Numbered from the stretch's first letter, positions 46,079 through 54,844 are shown. The stretch: 64,000 nucleotides of DNA from Paractinoplanes durhamensis (GCF_016862175.1 NZ_BOML01000005.1:152862-216861); one strand, 5' to 3'. Made by a program: numbers and translations. Notes: a model not told the origin generated them from the sequence alone.

Positions 46079-47452
46079 CTAGGGCAGCGCCTTCACCAAC
46101 TTGCCGTTCTGGAGCTGGAACTCCCAGCTGTAGAACTTGTCCCAGTTGATGCTCCAGGTCATCAGGCCGCGGAAGCTGGGGTTGGTGCCGCTGCGGACCG
46201 TGTAGCCGCCGCAGTTCGCGCCGCTCACCAGGCAGCCGACCGCCTGCTGGACCGCCGCCGGAGCCACGTAGCCGTTGCCGGCGCTCACCGAGCTCGGAGC
46301 GCCGAACGCCACCTGGTCCTCGCGCAGCGCGGGGAAGGCGTTGGCGGTGTTGCCGGCCACCGGGAAGCCGGCCAGCAGCATGTCGGTCATGGCGATGTGG
46401 AAGTCGGCTCCGCCCATCGAGTGGTACTGATTGTCCAGGCCCATGATCGAACCGGAGTTGTAGTCCTGGACGTGCAGGATCGTCAGGTCGTTGCGCAGGG
46501 CGTAGATCACCGGGAGGTAGGAACCCGCCCTCGGGTCCTGGCCACCCCACGGGCCGGAGCCGTAGTACTGGTAGCCGAGCTGGACGAAGAACGTCTCGGG
46601 GGCCATGGTCAGCACGAAGTTGGTGCCGTAGCGGGCCTTCAGGCTCTTCAGGGCGCTGATCAGGTTGACGATCACCGGGGTGGTCGGGTTCTTGAAGTCG
46701 GTGTCGCCGGTGTTCAGGGACAGCGAGTGGCCCTCGAAGTCGACGTCCACGCCGTCCAGGCCGTATTTGTCGATGATCGCGCTCACCGAGCTGACGAACG
46801 TGTCGCGGGCCGCGGTGGTGGTCAGCTGGACCTGGCCGTTGGCGCCGCCGATGGAGAGCAGGACCTTCTTGCCGGCCGCCCGCTTCGCCTTGATCGCCGC
46901 GATGAAGGCGGCCTCGGTCTCGACGCCGGGGCACTCGGTCGCGGGGCAGAGCGTGAAGCGGATGTCGCCGGAGGTGGCGCTGGTGGGCTCGCCGAAGGCC
47001 AGGTTGATGATGTCCCAGTCGGCGGGGACGTCGGCCATCCGCAGGTAGCCGGAGCCGTTCGCGAAGCTCGCGTGCAGGTAGCCGATGAGGGCGTGCTTCG
47101 GGATGCCGCCGACCGGGGAGCTGGTCGGCGGAGTCGTCGGCGCCGTGGTGGGCGTCGTTGTCGGGGGTGCCGTCGTGGGGCTGGTGGTCGGCGGCGTCGT
47201 GCCCCCGCACACCCCGCTGTCTGCCCATACGTCCCACTGGCCGGAGTGGGTCGCCGGGGATTCGTTCTGCGTCCACCACTTGGCGGCGTAGTTGTGGCCG
47301 TTCTGCGAAGCGGAGTTGCCACCGACGTAGACCTGGGCGGCGCTCCAGGCGGGCGCGCACGCGGTGGCGGCGCTCGCGGTCGAGGCGAGGTAGACGGTCG
47401 TGCCGCCCGCGGCGAGGACGGCGGCCATGACGATGATCATCGATCGGCGCAT
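46079..47452 (-). CDS. Secreted GH18 chitinase with N-terminal CBM5/12-type module (C)
   Basis: A 457-residue exoenzyme. Signal peptide MRRSMIIVMAAVLAAGGTTVYLASTASA; CBM (AWSAAQVYVGGNSAS...WADSGVC); Thr/Pro linker; GH18 barrel from about residue 118 (PKHALIGYLHASFANGSGYL). Catalytic DGVDVDFEG is intact with Glu near 239; TMAPETFFV and GLMTWSINWD are barrel strands. It resembles chitinases of the Streptomyces ChiD/Bacillus ChiA1-type group more than chitinase B. ATG 47452 has no ribosome site; TTG 47458 is just upstream. The AT-rich motif shared with chitinase A abuts the start, so the message may be leaderless or start further in (Met at 47440). Confidence 0.92.
   Translation of the reverse strand: MRRSMIIVMAAVLAAGGTTVYLASTASAATACAPAWSAAQVYVGGNSASQNGHNYAAKWWTQNESPATHSGQWDVWADSGVCGGTTPPTTSPTTAPPTTTPTTAPTTPPTSSPVGGIPKHALIGYLHASFANGSGYLRMADVPADWDIINLAFGEPTSATSGDIRFTLCPATECPGVETEAAFIAAIKAKRAAGKKVLLSIGGANGQVQLTTTAARDTFVSSVSAIIDKYGLDGVDVDFEGHSLSLNTGDTDFKNPTTPVIVNLISALKSLKARYGTNFVLTMAPETFFVQLGYQYYGSGPWGGQDPRAGSYLPVIYALRNDLTILHVQDYNSGSIMGLDNQYHSMGGADFHIAMTDMLLAGFPVAGNTANAFPALREDQVAFGAPSSVSAGNGYVAPAAVQQAVGCLVSGANCGGYTVRSGTNPSFRGLMTWSINWDKFYSWEFQLQNGKLVKALP
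47219..47332. repeat. Chitin-binding-module DNA, copy 3 of 3
   Basis: Third copy of the near-identical CBM-coding segment (see 27511-27624 and 28771-28886), here within chitinase C about 19 kb away. Confidence 0.75.
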
Positions 47453-47455
47453 GGC

Positions 47456-47492
47456 CAATTATTAGGATTATTAACTGTAGTTGTAAAGAGTC
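47456..47492 (-). promoter_or_regulatory. AT-rich motif at the chitinase C start
   Basis: Blocks CAAT, TTAGGA, TTAAC and TAAAG occur in the same order as at 29044-29072 before chitinase A. The motif starts four bases upstream of the presumed ATG. A common regulatory site is inferred. Confidence 0.5.
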
Positions 47493-47991
47493 AGCTGCCG
47501 TGCCCGAACTCCGCGCGGTCCAGGTAGCCGTCGTGGTTGTCGTCGATCATCCGCTTCTCGAAGACGCCGTCGTGGTCCTTGTCGTAGTCGGCGAAGTCGA
47601 CCCGGTTGTCGAGGTCGGTGTCGTGGCCGATGAAGTCGACCTTTCCGTCGCCGTCGAGATCGACCAGGATCTCGGCGCCGCCGTGCCCGTCACCCCGGTA
47701 GGTGGCCGCGTCCAGATGGCCGTCGCCGTCGGCGTCGACCCGGTTGTGATAGCCCTTGGGGGCGGCGGCCTGTGTCACCGCCGCGGTGGCGTGCCGGACC
47801 GCCTCGTCGAGGCCGATCGACGGAGCGTCGCCCAGCCCCTGCACGGCCGGCAGGCCGTCGAGGTCGGGGTGATCGGGATGGTCGCCCGCCCCCGCCCGCC
47901 CTTCGGGCACCTGGGCAGCCGCCATCGCGGCCGCCGTGCCGAACTCCGACCACATGCCGAGGTCGTCGCCGTCCGCGTCCTGTTGGGTCAT
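47491..47991 (-). CDS. EF-hand-like calcium-binding protein
   Basis: A 166-residue protein. The C-terminal half is an array of Asp-rich loops: DADGDGHLD, DLDGDGKVDF, DTDLDNRVDF, DKDHDGVFEK and DDNHDGYLDRAEF. The last fits a canonical EF-hand loop; the others are shortened DxDxDG loops as in calmodulin-like or thrombospondin type 3 repeats. The N-terminal half is Ala/Asp/Pro-rich without motif. There is no signal peptide, so it may buffer or sense calcium inside the cell, or be exported another way. It lies upstream (same strand) of chitinase C and downstream of the zinc-finger gene. Confidence 0.82.
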   Translation of the reverse strand: MTQQDADGDDLGMWSEFGTAAAMAAAQVPEGRAGAGDHPDHPDLDGLPAVQGLGDAPSIGLDEAVRHATAAVTQAAAPKGYHNRVDADGDGHLDAATYRGDGHGGAEILVDLDGDGKVDFIGHDTDLDNRVDFADYDKDHDGVFEKRMIDDNHDGYLDRAEFGHGS

Positions 47992-48009
47992 GCCTAGACG
48001 GTACGGCGT

Positions 48010-48252
48010 TCAGTCCAGTTCGGGCATCGCCACCGGGTGTGGTCTCGGCCGGCAGGTGCCGCATTGCACGGCGTCCTCCACGACGAGCGCCTCGACCCGT
48101 TGCCGGATCTCGGAACGACTCACCTGGAGAAGGTAGGGCCCGAAGCGGGCATGGTCGGGACAGACGGCACGCCCGCAGAAGCGGCAACTCGCACGGGCGG
48201 CCTCGGCACAGAACCAGCAGAGCATCGGCTCCCCTTCCGATGCCTCAGACAT
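48010..48252 (-). CDS. Small B-box-like zinc-finger protein
   Basis: An 80-residue protein with a clear metal-binding start: MLCWFCAEAARASCRFCGRAVCPDHARFGPYLL, a CxxC...CxxC...CxxH arrangement, and a later CGTC pair. This resembles B-box or AN1-like zinc fingers. A helical segment (SRSEIRQRVEALVVEDAVQC) lies between. It is 3 bases downstream of the 1055-residue membrane protein, so the two are coupled; it may bind the large protein's N-domain or its own DNA/protein target. Function unknown. Confidence 0.78.
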   Translation of the reverse strand: MSEASEGEPMLCWFCAEAARASCRFCGRAVCPDHARFGPYLLQVSRSEIRQRVEALVVEDAVQCGTCRPRPHPVAMPELD

Positions 48253-48255
48253 TAC

Positions 48256-51200
48256 CTATGCCGAGGGGCTCTCCTGTACCTGTGAGACCGACGGATTGGT
48301 TCCGGTGTCCTCCGGGGTCGGAGTGGTCGTCGGAGCCGTGGTGGCGGCGGTGGTCGGTGCGGTCGTCGGCGCCGTCGTCGGCCTGGTGGTCGGGTTCGTG
48401 GTCGTCGGCGGCCGGATCGTGGTGGGCCGGGTCGTCGGGGCCCTCGTCGTGGTGGTGGCCTCGGTCGGCTCGGTGGTCGAGTCGCCGGTGGCGGCCGGGT
48501 CGGCCGTCGCGCTGGTGGCGGCGCTCACCGACGGCACCACGCTCGCCGACGGGTCCACGGTCGCCGCATCGGACGGGACCGGCTCCTCGCTGGGCGTGGC
48601 CTCCTCCGACGGCTGGGTGACCTCGACGCCGTCGCCGCAGCTCAGCTTGGCACCGTTGCCCTCGGTGGCGGCGCCGGCGACGGACACCTTGCCGGTCGAG
48701 ACGGTGACCGCGCTCGGGTCCACCGAATACCAGGCGGCACCGGCGTTGGTCACCTTGCCGTCGGGACGGGTCACGCTCAGGACGAGCGGGTTGAACGCCC
48801 CGCTCGTGCCGGTGGTGTCGGCCAGCACCCGGCCGGCCTGCAGGGTGAGGCCGCCGCGCGGGGTCTGGTGCCGGCCACCGTCGACGGACAGGGCGCTGAC
48901 CATGATCCGCGAACTCGCGCAGAGCACGGTGACGCCGCCGCCCGGGAAGGTGAGCCGGGCCGTCGACTGGGCCGGCACGTCGACCTCGGTGCCCTGGTTC
49001 AGGTAACGCTCGCCGCCCGGCTCGACCGTGATCAGGTCGCCGTCGTCGCCCTGGGTGGTGGCGCGGCCCTGGTCGACGGTGATCAGCACCCGGTCGCGGG
49101 GCATCTCGGCCCAGGCCGGCCCGGGCCGGAAGCTGATCACGGTGAACACCAGGGCGATCACCAGCAGCACCACGGTGAGCCACCAGAGGCGGCTCTCGAA
49201 ACGACGGTCGACCGACTGGTTGTCGTGCCCCTCCGGCGGGCCGGGCGGAACGGCGAGCGGCGGGTACGCGTCCGGGGCGGGCGCGCCGGGCCGGAGCCCG
49301 CCGTTGACCGCGACCACCGGCATCGGCGAACCGGGCCGGTGGGTGGCACCGACCAGCGGGGGCAGGTCGGAGGCGTCCGGGAGGACCCAGAGGCGGACCG
49401 TGGTCAGGGTCTGCGCCACCATGCCGGGGCTGCCGTCGCCGACCGGGCCGACCAGGGTGCCGCGGCGCAGCTCGGTGCCGTCGGCCATGGCGATCACGCC
49501 GGACTCGACCACCACCGCGTGGGTGGGGCCGGGCAGGATCACCGGTGCGCCCGGCTCGAGGTCGACCGGGTGCGCCGAGGCGATCAGCGCGAGCCGCTGG
49601 TCGACCGCGAGGCCGGAGAGCGCGGGGGTGTCGGCGAACAGCGACTCGGCCTCGGCGCGGTCCTGCGGCGGCGGGCCGGGCAGCGGCCCGACCACGGTGG
49701 CCACGGTGGCGCTCGGGATGTAGAGCAGGCTGGTGCCGGACGTGTACCAATCGAGCTGGGTGGCCCGGCCGGTGAGCGCGTTGACCAGGCCGACGACCCC
49801 GCCGGGGCCGACGTGGTGGCGGACCGTGCCGGGCGGATCGCCGGGCTTACGGGCGGTCAGCGCGCCCTCGACCACGACGTAGACGGCCGACTGCGAGCCA
49901 CCGGCCAGGATCAGCGGGCGGCCGGTGGACGGGTGCTCCCAGCGGGCCCGGGCGGCCAGGCCCTGCAGCGCCGGCTCGGGCAGGCCGCCGAGGTCGGAGG
50001 CGCGCAGCGCGGCGAGCCGGCGCGGGCTGTCCGCCTCGCGGTCGCCCTCGGCACTGCGCTGCCGGGAGCGGCGCCACCAGCGGGTCAGCCGGCCGAGCAG
50101 GAAGAAGACGGCGGGTGCGCCGAGGCCGAGCACCACGAGCAGGAGCAGCAGGCCGCCGAACAGCCCGGTCTGCCACAGGCCGGTGGCCAGGCCGGAGACC
50201 CGGTCCTCCCAGATCCGGAAGGCCAGCACCGCGGCGACCGCGAGCCAGGCCACCGAGAGAATGCCGTAGAGCGCCACCAGCCGGCCCTCGCGGTCGAGCA
50301 CCGACCAGCGCGGCGGGCGGCCGCGCAGCCGGGCGCCGACCCAGGCGAGACCGCGGGCGCGCAGCTGCGGGATCTCCAGCCAGTCCATCAACAGGTACTG
50401 CCCGTCGAGCGGCAGGAACGGGCTGAGCTGGAAGAAGGCGTTCAAATACCACAAAAAGGCGAGCTTGAAGGCCAGGCCGCCGAGGGCCGGTACGGCCAGG
50501 CCGCCCAGCTGGACCAGCGCGCCGAGCAGCAGCGCGCTGCCCGGTCCGGCCGCGGCCACCAGCATCCGGGCCCGGCGGCCGGCCATCCACACGTCGGTGG
50601 TGTCCACGAAGAACGACGGGATGCCGAAATAGACCAGCAGGCCGGCGGCCGGGACCTCGCGGCCCGCGGCCTTGGCGGCCAGCGCCCGGGCCAGCTCGTG
50701 CGTGCCCAGCACCAAGCCGTTGAGCACGACCAGGACGATCGCGCCGACCAGGTAGGAGTCGCCGGTCAGGAACAGCGACCGGCTGCCGCGTGACCAGGTG
50801 GCCACGAACAGCCCGAGGCCGAGGACGGCGAGGATGCCGGTGGCCCAGAACGCGGCGGTGCTGAAGAAGAACCGGCCGCCGGCCCGGTAGAGCGCGGTGA
50901 CCAGGCTGTCGACGTCGAAGACGAGCATCCGGCGGCCGCGCGCGGCGGCCAGCATCGAGTTGCCGACGCGCTCCGGCAGCGCCTTGCGCCGGGTCTCCTC
51001 GACCGGACGGAACGCGTCCATCGGCAGCTCGTCGAGCATCCGGTTGCCGGCCAGGTCGGCCACCACCCGGCGGACCTGGTCGGGGGCGAGCCGGCCGGCG
51101 ATGCGGGCGAACTCGGCGACCAGGCGGGCGACCGTGTTCTCCCCGTCCATCAGCAGGGCGAGCTGCCACTCCTCGGGGGTGAGGCGCAGATAGCCGGCCC

Positions 51201-51423
51201 GGGTGCCGGTGTCCGGCGAGCGCAGCATGATGTACGCCTCGCCACGGGCAGAGGTCAGCTGAACAGCCTCGATGCCGGCTCGCAGGACGGGCCGCGCCCG
51301 GACCGGGTTGAGCCGGTCGACGACAGCACCCCACAGACCGGGGTCGACGGGGCCACCGGGCTCACCCGGAGCCCGTCCGGCCAGGGCTTCCCAGACGTTC
51401 ATCCGGGTCTCGACGTAGGTCAC
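48256..51423 (-). CDS. M50-like membrane protein with two cNMP-binding domains and a FecR-like outer domain
   Basis: A 1055-residue protein. Residues 20-150: winged-helix-like PqqD-type domain (TSARGEAYIMLRSPDTGTRAGYLRLTPEEW). Residues 165-450: about seven membrane helices of site-2-protease/SecYEG-type M50, with THELARALAAK (near 240) and PLDGQYLLMDWLE (near 337). The zinc motif HExxH reads HELAR, so the second His is missing. Residues 485-700: two cNMP-binding-like domains (GSQSAVYVVVEGALTA; GPTHAVVVESGVIAM). A membrane helix near 743-762 leads to a FecR-like domain (VDVPAQSTARLTFPGG...FNPLVLSVTRPDGKV...STGKVSVAG) and a Thr/Pro tail. It may be an inactive sensor/scaffold. GTG 51423 has GGAGAGG upstream. 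Confidence 0.85.
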   Translation of the reverse strand: MTYVETRMNVWEALAGRAPGEPGGPVDPGLWGAVVDRLNPVRARPVLRAGIEAVQLTSARGEAYIMLRSPDTGTRAGYLRLTPEEWQLALLMDGENTVARLVAEFARIAGRLAPDQVRRVVADLAGNRMLDELPMDAFRPVEETRRKALPERVGNSMLAAARGRRMLVFDVDSLVTALYRAGGRFFFSTAAFWATGILAVLGLGLFVATWSRGSRSLFLTGDSYLVGAIVLVVLNGLVLGTHELARALAAKAAGREVPAAGLLVYFGIPSFFVDTTDVWMAGRRARMLVAAAGPGSALLLGALVQLGGLAVPALGGLAFKLAFLWYLNAFFQLSPFLPLDGQYLLMDWLEIPQLRARGLAWVGARLRGRPPRWSVLDREGRLVALYGILSVAWLAVAAVLAFRIWEDRVSGLATGLWQTGLFGGLLLLLVVLGLGAPAVFFLLGRLTRWWRRSRQRSAEGDREADSPRRLAALRASDLGGLPEPALQGLAARARWEHPSTGRPLILAGGSQSAVYVVVEGALTARKPGDPPGTVRHHVGPGGVVGLVNALTGRATQLDWYTSGTSLLYIPSATVATVVGPLPGPPPQDRAEAESLFADTPALSGLAVDQRLALIASAHPVDLEPGAPVILPGPTHAVVVESGVIAMADGTELRRGTLVGPVGDGSPGMVAQTLTTVRLWVLPDASDLPPLVGATHRPGSPMPVVAVNGGLRPGAPAPDAYPPLAVPPGPPEGHDNQSVDRRFESRLWWLTVVLLVIALVFTVISFRPGPAWAEMPRDRVLITVDQGRATTQGDDGDLITVEPGGERYLNQGTEVDVPAQSTARLTFPGGGVTVLCASSRIMVSALSVDGGRHQTPRGGLTLQAGRVLADTTGTSGAFNPLVLSVTRPDGKVTNAGAAWYSVDPSAVTVSTGKVSVAGAATEGNGAKLSCGDGVEVTQPSEEATPSEEPVPSDAATVDPSASVVPSVSAATSATADPAATGDSTTEPTEATTTTRAPTTRPTTIRPPTTTNPTTRPTTAPTTAPTTAATTAPTTTPTPEDTGTNPSVSQVQESPSA

Positions 51424-51568
51424 CTGAGCGGCCTCTCCATGCTCGGTGGCGGGGGAGCCGCCGATAGCGGATTGGAGATTAAGCGCTTGGCCGTGACCTG
51501 CGCGAGTCCTCGGTGACTAAAAGAGCCGCTTGTCCCGAATGTTCCTGGATAACGGCATAGCCAAACGT

Positions 51569-51611
51569 GCGGCGGGCGGCGTGACAACCCCCTTGTCACA
51601 CCGCCCGCCGC
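51569..51611 (-). terminator. Long hairpin terminator after the HtrA gene
   Basis: GCGGCGGGCGG (51569-51579)/CCGCCCGCCGC (51601-51611) outer stem and GTGACAA (51581-51587)/TTGTCAC (51593-51599) inner stem, separated by one mismatch, form an 18-bp stem with a five-base loop. On the minus strand it begins 29 bases past the HtrA stop. The rest of the 216-base gap up to 51639 holds no further signal I can identify. Confidence 0.85.
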
Positions 51612-51639
51612 AGCGGGGAGGGATTTCTGGTCCGTGGTG

Positions 51640-53196
51640 TCAGTCGGCCTCGGACAGGGTGACCGTGACCTGCTTCTTGGCACCGTTGCGGGTGAAGTCG
51701 ATGGTCATCTTCTGCCCGACGGTGCCGCCCTGCACGGCGGCGACCAGGTCGTCGGAGCCATCGATGGTCTTGCCGTCCACCGCGGTGACGACGTCGCCCT
51801 GCTGGAGACCGGCCGTGGCGGCCGCGCTCTTGGCGGTGACGGTGCTGACCAGAGCGCCGCCGTTCTCCGCGTCGGTGACGCTGACGCCGAGGGCCGGGTG
51901 GCTGACCTTCTTGCCCGCCATCAGGTCGTCGGCGACCTGCTTGGCCTTGTCGCTCGGGATGGCGAAGCCGAGGCCGATGTTGCCGGAGCTCGAGCCCTGG
52001 GTGGCGATCGCCGAGTTGATGCCGATGACCTCGCCGTTCGTGTTGACCAGGGCGCCGCCCGAGTTACCCGGGTTGATCGGCGCGTCGGTCTGCAGCAGGC
52101 CGGACATCGTGGTCGCGCCGGACGACTGCTGCTGGTTGTTGCTGCCGAACGGGCTCTGCTGCTGGTTTTCCTCGCTGCTGGACTGGATGGTGCGGTCCTT
52201 GGCGCTGAGGATGCCGGCCGTCACCGAGCCCTCCAGGCCGAGCGGGCTGCCGATCGCCAGCACCGTGTCGCCGACCTGCATGTCGGCGCTCTTGCCGAAC
52301 TTCGCGGCCTTCAGGTCCGAGACGCCGGTCGCCTTGACCACGGCGAGGTCGGTGCGCGCGTCGGTGCCGACGATGGTGGCCTGGGCCTTCTTGCCGTCGG
52401 CGAAGATGACCGTGACGGTCGAGCCCTGGGCGGTGGCGACCACGTGGTTGTTGGTCACGATGTAGCCGTCGGCGGAGAGGATCACGCCGGAGCCCTCACC
52501 GGACTCGGTGGTGATCGAGACGACGCTGTCCTGCACGGCCGAGGCGATCTCCGCCAGCGAGGACCGGTCCACCACCCGGGTGACCGACGAGTTGCCGGTC
52601 TGCACCTTCGGGCTGCTGCCGTTGTCGTCGAAGGCCAGTGCCGTGGCGGCGCCGACCCCACCCGCACCGAGCGCGATCAGCACGGCGGCGGCGCCGGCCA
52701 CGAAGATCTTGCGACCCCGGCCGGAGGACGGCGGGCGCTGGTCGGTGCCGACCGGCACCGCCCAGGCGGGCTGGCCCTCGGCGTTCTGCCAGGGCTGCTG
52801 GCCGGGCTGGTCACCCTGCCAGGTCGCCTGCCCCTCGATGGCCGGCTGCGCGGTGGTCGGGGTGGCGGTGCCGGACCAGGCGCCCGCACCGGCGTAGGAC
52901 GGCTGCTGGGCATACTGCTGGTAACCGGGGTGCTGGCCGTAACCGGCGGGCGGCGGGTAGCCCGGGTTCGGCTGGTAGCCGGCGGGCTGTTGCCACGGCG
53001 AGTGCGGCGGCTGCGGCGGCTGTTGCGGCCACGGCGTGCCGGACTGCGGGGCGCTCGACACGGGGGCACTCCACTGCGGGGCCGCGGCGGCGGCCGGCTG
53101 TGCGGCGGTTGCCGCATGCTCGGACTGTCCCCGCTCCGGGCTGCTGCTCTCGGCGGAGGCGTCCACGGGGCGCGGGTCGGTCTCGTTCTCGTTCAT
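51640..53196 (-). CDS. HtrA/DegP-family membrane serine protease with PDZ domain (PepD-like)
   Basis: A 518-residue protease. A long Pro/Gln/Gly/Tyr-rich cytoplasmic N-region (about 160 residues) precedes one membrane helix (IFVAGAAAVLIALGAGGVGAATAL). The trypsin-like domain has His near 252 (IVTNNHVV), Asp near 281 (ARTDLAVVK) and Ser near 378 (NPGNSGGAL). A PDZ domain (about 415-515; ALGVSVTDAENGG...GDVVTAVDGKTI) ends it. A Gln-rich loop (SSSEENQQQSPFGSNNQQQSSG) interrupts the protease domain. It clears misfolded envelope proteins. It follows a response regulator and histidine kinase in the order of Mycobacterium mprA-mprB-pepD. Confidence 0.94.
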   Translation of the reverse strand: MNENETDPRPVDASAESSSPERGQSEHAATAAQPAAAAAPQWSAPVSSAPQSGTPWPQQPPQPPHSPWQQPAGYQPNPGYPPPAGYGQHPGYQQYAQQPSYAGAGAWSGTATPTTAQPAIEGQATWQGDQPGQQPWQNAEGQPAWAVPVGTDQRPPSSGRGRKIFVAGAAAVLIALGAGGVGAATALAFDDNGSSPKVQTGNSSVTRVVDRSSLAEIASAVQDSVVSITTESGEGSGVILSADGYIVTNNHVVATAQGSTVTVIFADGKKAQATIVGTDARTDLAVVKATGVSDLKAAKFGKSADMQVGDTVLAIGSPLGLEGSVTAGILSAKDRTIQSSSEENQQQSPFGSNNQQQSSGATTMSGLLQTDAPINPGNSGGALVNTNGEVIGINSAIATQGSSSGNIGLGFAIPSDKAKQVADDLMAGKKVSHPALGVSVTDAENGGALVSTVTAKSAAATAGLQQGDVVTAVDGKTIDGSDDLVAAVQGGTVGQKMTIDFTRNGAKKQVTVTLSEAD

Positions 53197-53283
53197 GGGG
53201 ACTAGATTGCCCCAGCATGCTCGGCCATACCTGTAGAGCGCCTGAACGTCTTCTGTGAGTCGAACATCGGGCGCAAAAGAGGA

Positions 53284-54834
53284 TCAGGAGGGCGCCACGG
53301 CGGGCAGAGTGACCCGGAATGTCGCGCCCGCGCCCGGCTCGCTGTCCACCTCGACCGTGCCGTCGTGGGCGTGCACGATCGCCGCCACGATGGCGAGCCC
53401 CAGGCCGGTGCCGGTCTCGGTGCGGTCGACCCGCCGGGTGCGAGCCTCGTCGGCCCGGTAGAACCGCTCGAAGACGTGCGCCTTCTGCTCCGCGGACAGG
53501 CCGGGGCCGGTGTCCGCGATCTCGATGACGGCGCGGTTGTCCGGCGCGGCGAACAGCCGGACCACCACGGCGGCCTCCGGCGGCGTGTGCACCAGGGCGT
53601 TCGTCATCAGGTTGCCGATCACCTGCCGCAGCCGGAGCTCGTCGCCGACGGCCACCAGGTGCTCCGGCTCGTCGCGGATCTCCAGCTCGATCGAGCGGTC
53701 CGGCGCGGTCGCCCGGGCCGCGTGCACCGCGTCCAGGGCCAGCACCGGCAGCTCGACCGGGCCGAGCTCGAGCGGGCGTTCCCGGTCGAGCCGGGCGAGC
53801 AACAGCAGGTCCTCCACCAGCAGACCCATCCGGGACGCCTCGTCCTCGATCCGGCGGACCAGGCGGGCCACGTCCTCCGCACCGGTCACCGCGCCCTGGC
53901 GGTAGAGCTCGGCGAAACCGCGGATGGTGGTCAGCGGCGTCCGCAACTCGTGCGAGGCGTCCGCCACGAACTGCCGCATCTTGGCCTCGGAGCGCACCGC
54001 GCGGGACTCGGAGGCCAGCGCGGCCCCGGCCGCGTCCTTCGCGATCGCCTCGGAAGCGAGGGCCGCCGACTCGGACTCGGCCCGGGCGGTGAACGCCGCC
54101 TCGATCTGGGTCAGCATCGCGTTCAGCGCGCGGGACAGCCGGCCCAGCTCGGTGACCGGTTCGCCGTCGTGCGCCTCCGGATCGGGCACCCGCTGGGTGA
54201 GGTCGCCGGCCGCGATCGCGGCCGCCGTTCTCTCGATCTGGACGAGCGGTATCAGGCTCTGCCGGACAATGGCCGCGCCCACCGAGGCGAGTGCGATCAG
54301 CACCCCGACGCCGACCAGCACGTCGACCCAGACGATCCAGGTGATCGCCTTCTCGATCACCGACAGCTTCTCGGCGACCTGGATGACCGTGCCGGCGTTG
54401 TTGGTGTCGACCAGGACCCGCCAGTAGACCTTGCCGTTGGGCGACCGCACCGTGTATGGCTGGCCCATCACGGCGTAGACGTTCTCCAGGCCGGTCACCA
54501 GGGGCGGGAAGTCCTTCGCTTCCAGCGACCGGTCGCCGGCGATCGGGTCGTTGCGGCGCACGCCGTCGATCGAGCTGAACGACACGTAGTAGTCGCCGGG
54601 CACCGGGATGTTGCCGGCCCGGGTGCCGGCCAGGGTCTGCGCGTAGATCTGCAGCGAGTCGTCGAGCCGCTGGAGCAGGTAGTTGTGCAGCGCGTAGGTG
54701 CTGGCCGAGCTGATCAGCGTGAGTGCCGCCACCACCAGGATCAGCACCGACGCGATCAGCTTGGTCCGCAGCGACACCTGGCGCAGGCTGGGCTGCGGCG
54801 GGATCGAATTACGAACCCGCTCGGTCAGCGTCAT
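53284..54834 (-). CDS. Sensor histidine kinase (MprB-like)
   Basis: A 516-residue HK. Membrane helix 1 at about 25-48 (LIASVLILVVAALTLISSAST), an external sensor of 110 residues, helix 2 (WIVWVDVLVGVGVLIALASVGAAIV), HAMP (to about 245), then an unusual Ala/Ser/Glu-rich coiled coil (AFTARAESESAALASEAIAKDAA) before the DHp domain. The phospho-His is near 295 in ASHELRTPLTTIRGF. The ATPase has N box NLMTNALVHTP, IADTGPGL and GTGLGLAI. The gene lies 10 bases after the response regulator and 87 bases before the HtrA protease on the same strand. Confidence 0.94.
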   Translation of the reverse strand: MTLTERVRNSIPPQPSLRQVSLRTKLIASVLILVVAALTLISSASTYALHNYLLQRLDDSLQIYAQTLAGTRAGNIPVPGDYYVSFSSIDGVRRNDPIAGDRSLEAKDFPPLVTGLENVYAVMGQPYTVRSPNGKVYWRVLVDTNNAGTVIQVAEKLSVIEKAITWIVWVDVLVGVGVLIALASVGAAIVRQSLIPLVQIERTAAAIAAGDLTQRVPDPEAHDGEPVTELGRLSRALNAMLTQIEAAFTARAESESAALASEAIAKDAAGAALASESRAVRSEAKMRQFVADASHELRTPLTTIRGFAELYRQGAVTGAEDVARLVRRIEDEASRMGLLVEDLLLLARLDRERPLELGPVELPVLALDAVHAARATAPDRSIELEIRDEPEHLVAVGDELRLRQVIGNLMTNALVHTPPEAAVVVRLFAAPDNRAVIEIADTGPGLSAEQKAHVFERFYRADEARTRRVDRTETGTGLGLAIVAAIVHAHDGTVEVDSEPGAGATFRVTLPAVAPS

Positions 54835-54844
54835 GTCCGCGGAC

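Noticed and set aside
51420..51683. 87-codon minus-strand frame between HtrA and the M50-like gene
   Set aside because: Ser/Pro/Arg-rich, contains the long hairpin at 51569-51611 and overlaps the HtrA end; more likely non-coding.
53197..53283. Possible direct repeats GTTCGA/GTTCAG as a response-regulator site before htrA
   Set aside because: Spacing is 18 bases and the copies differ, unlike the clean 11-base period at 55580-55598.
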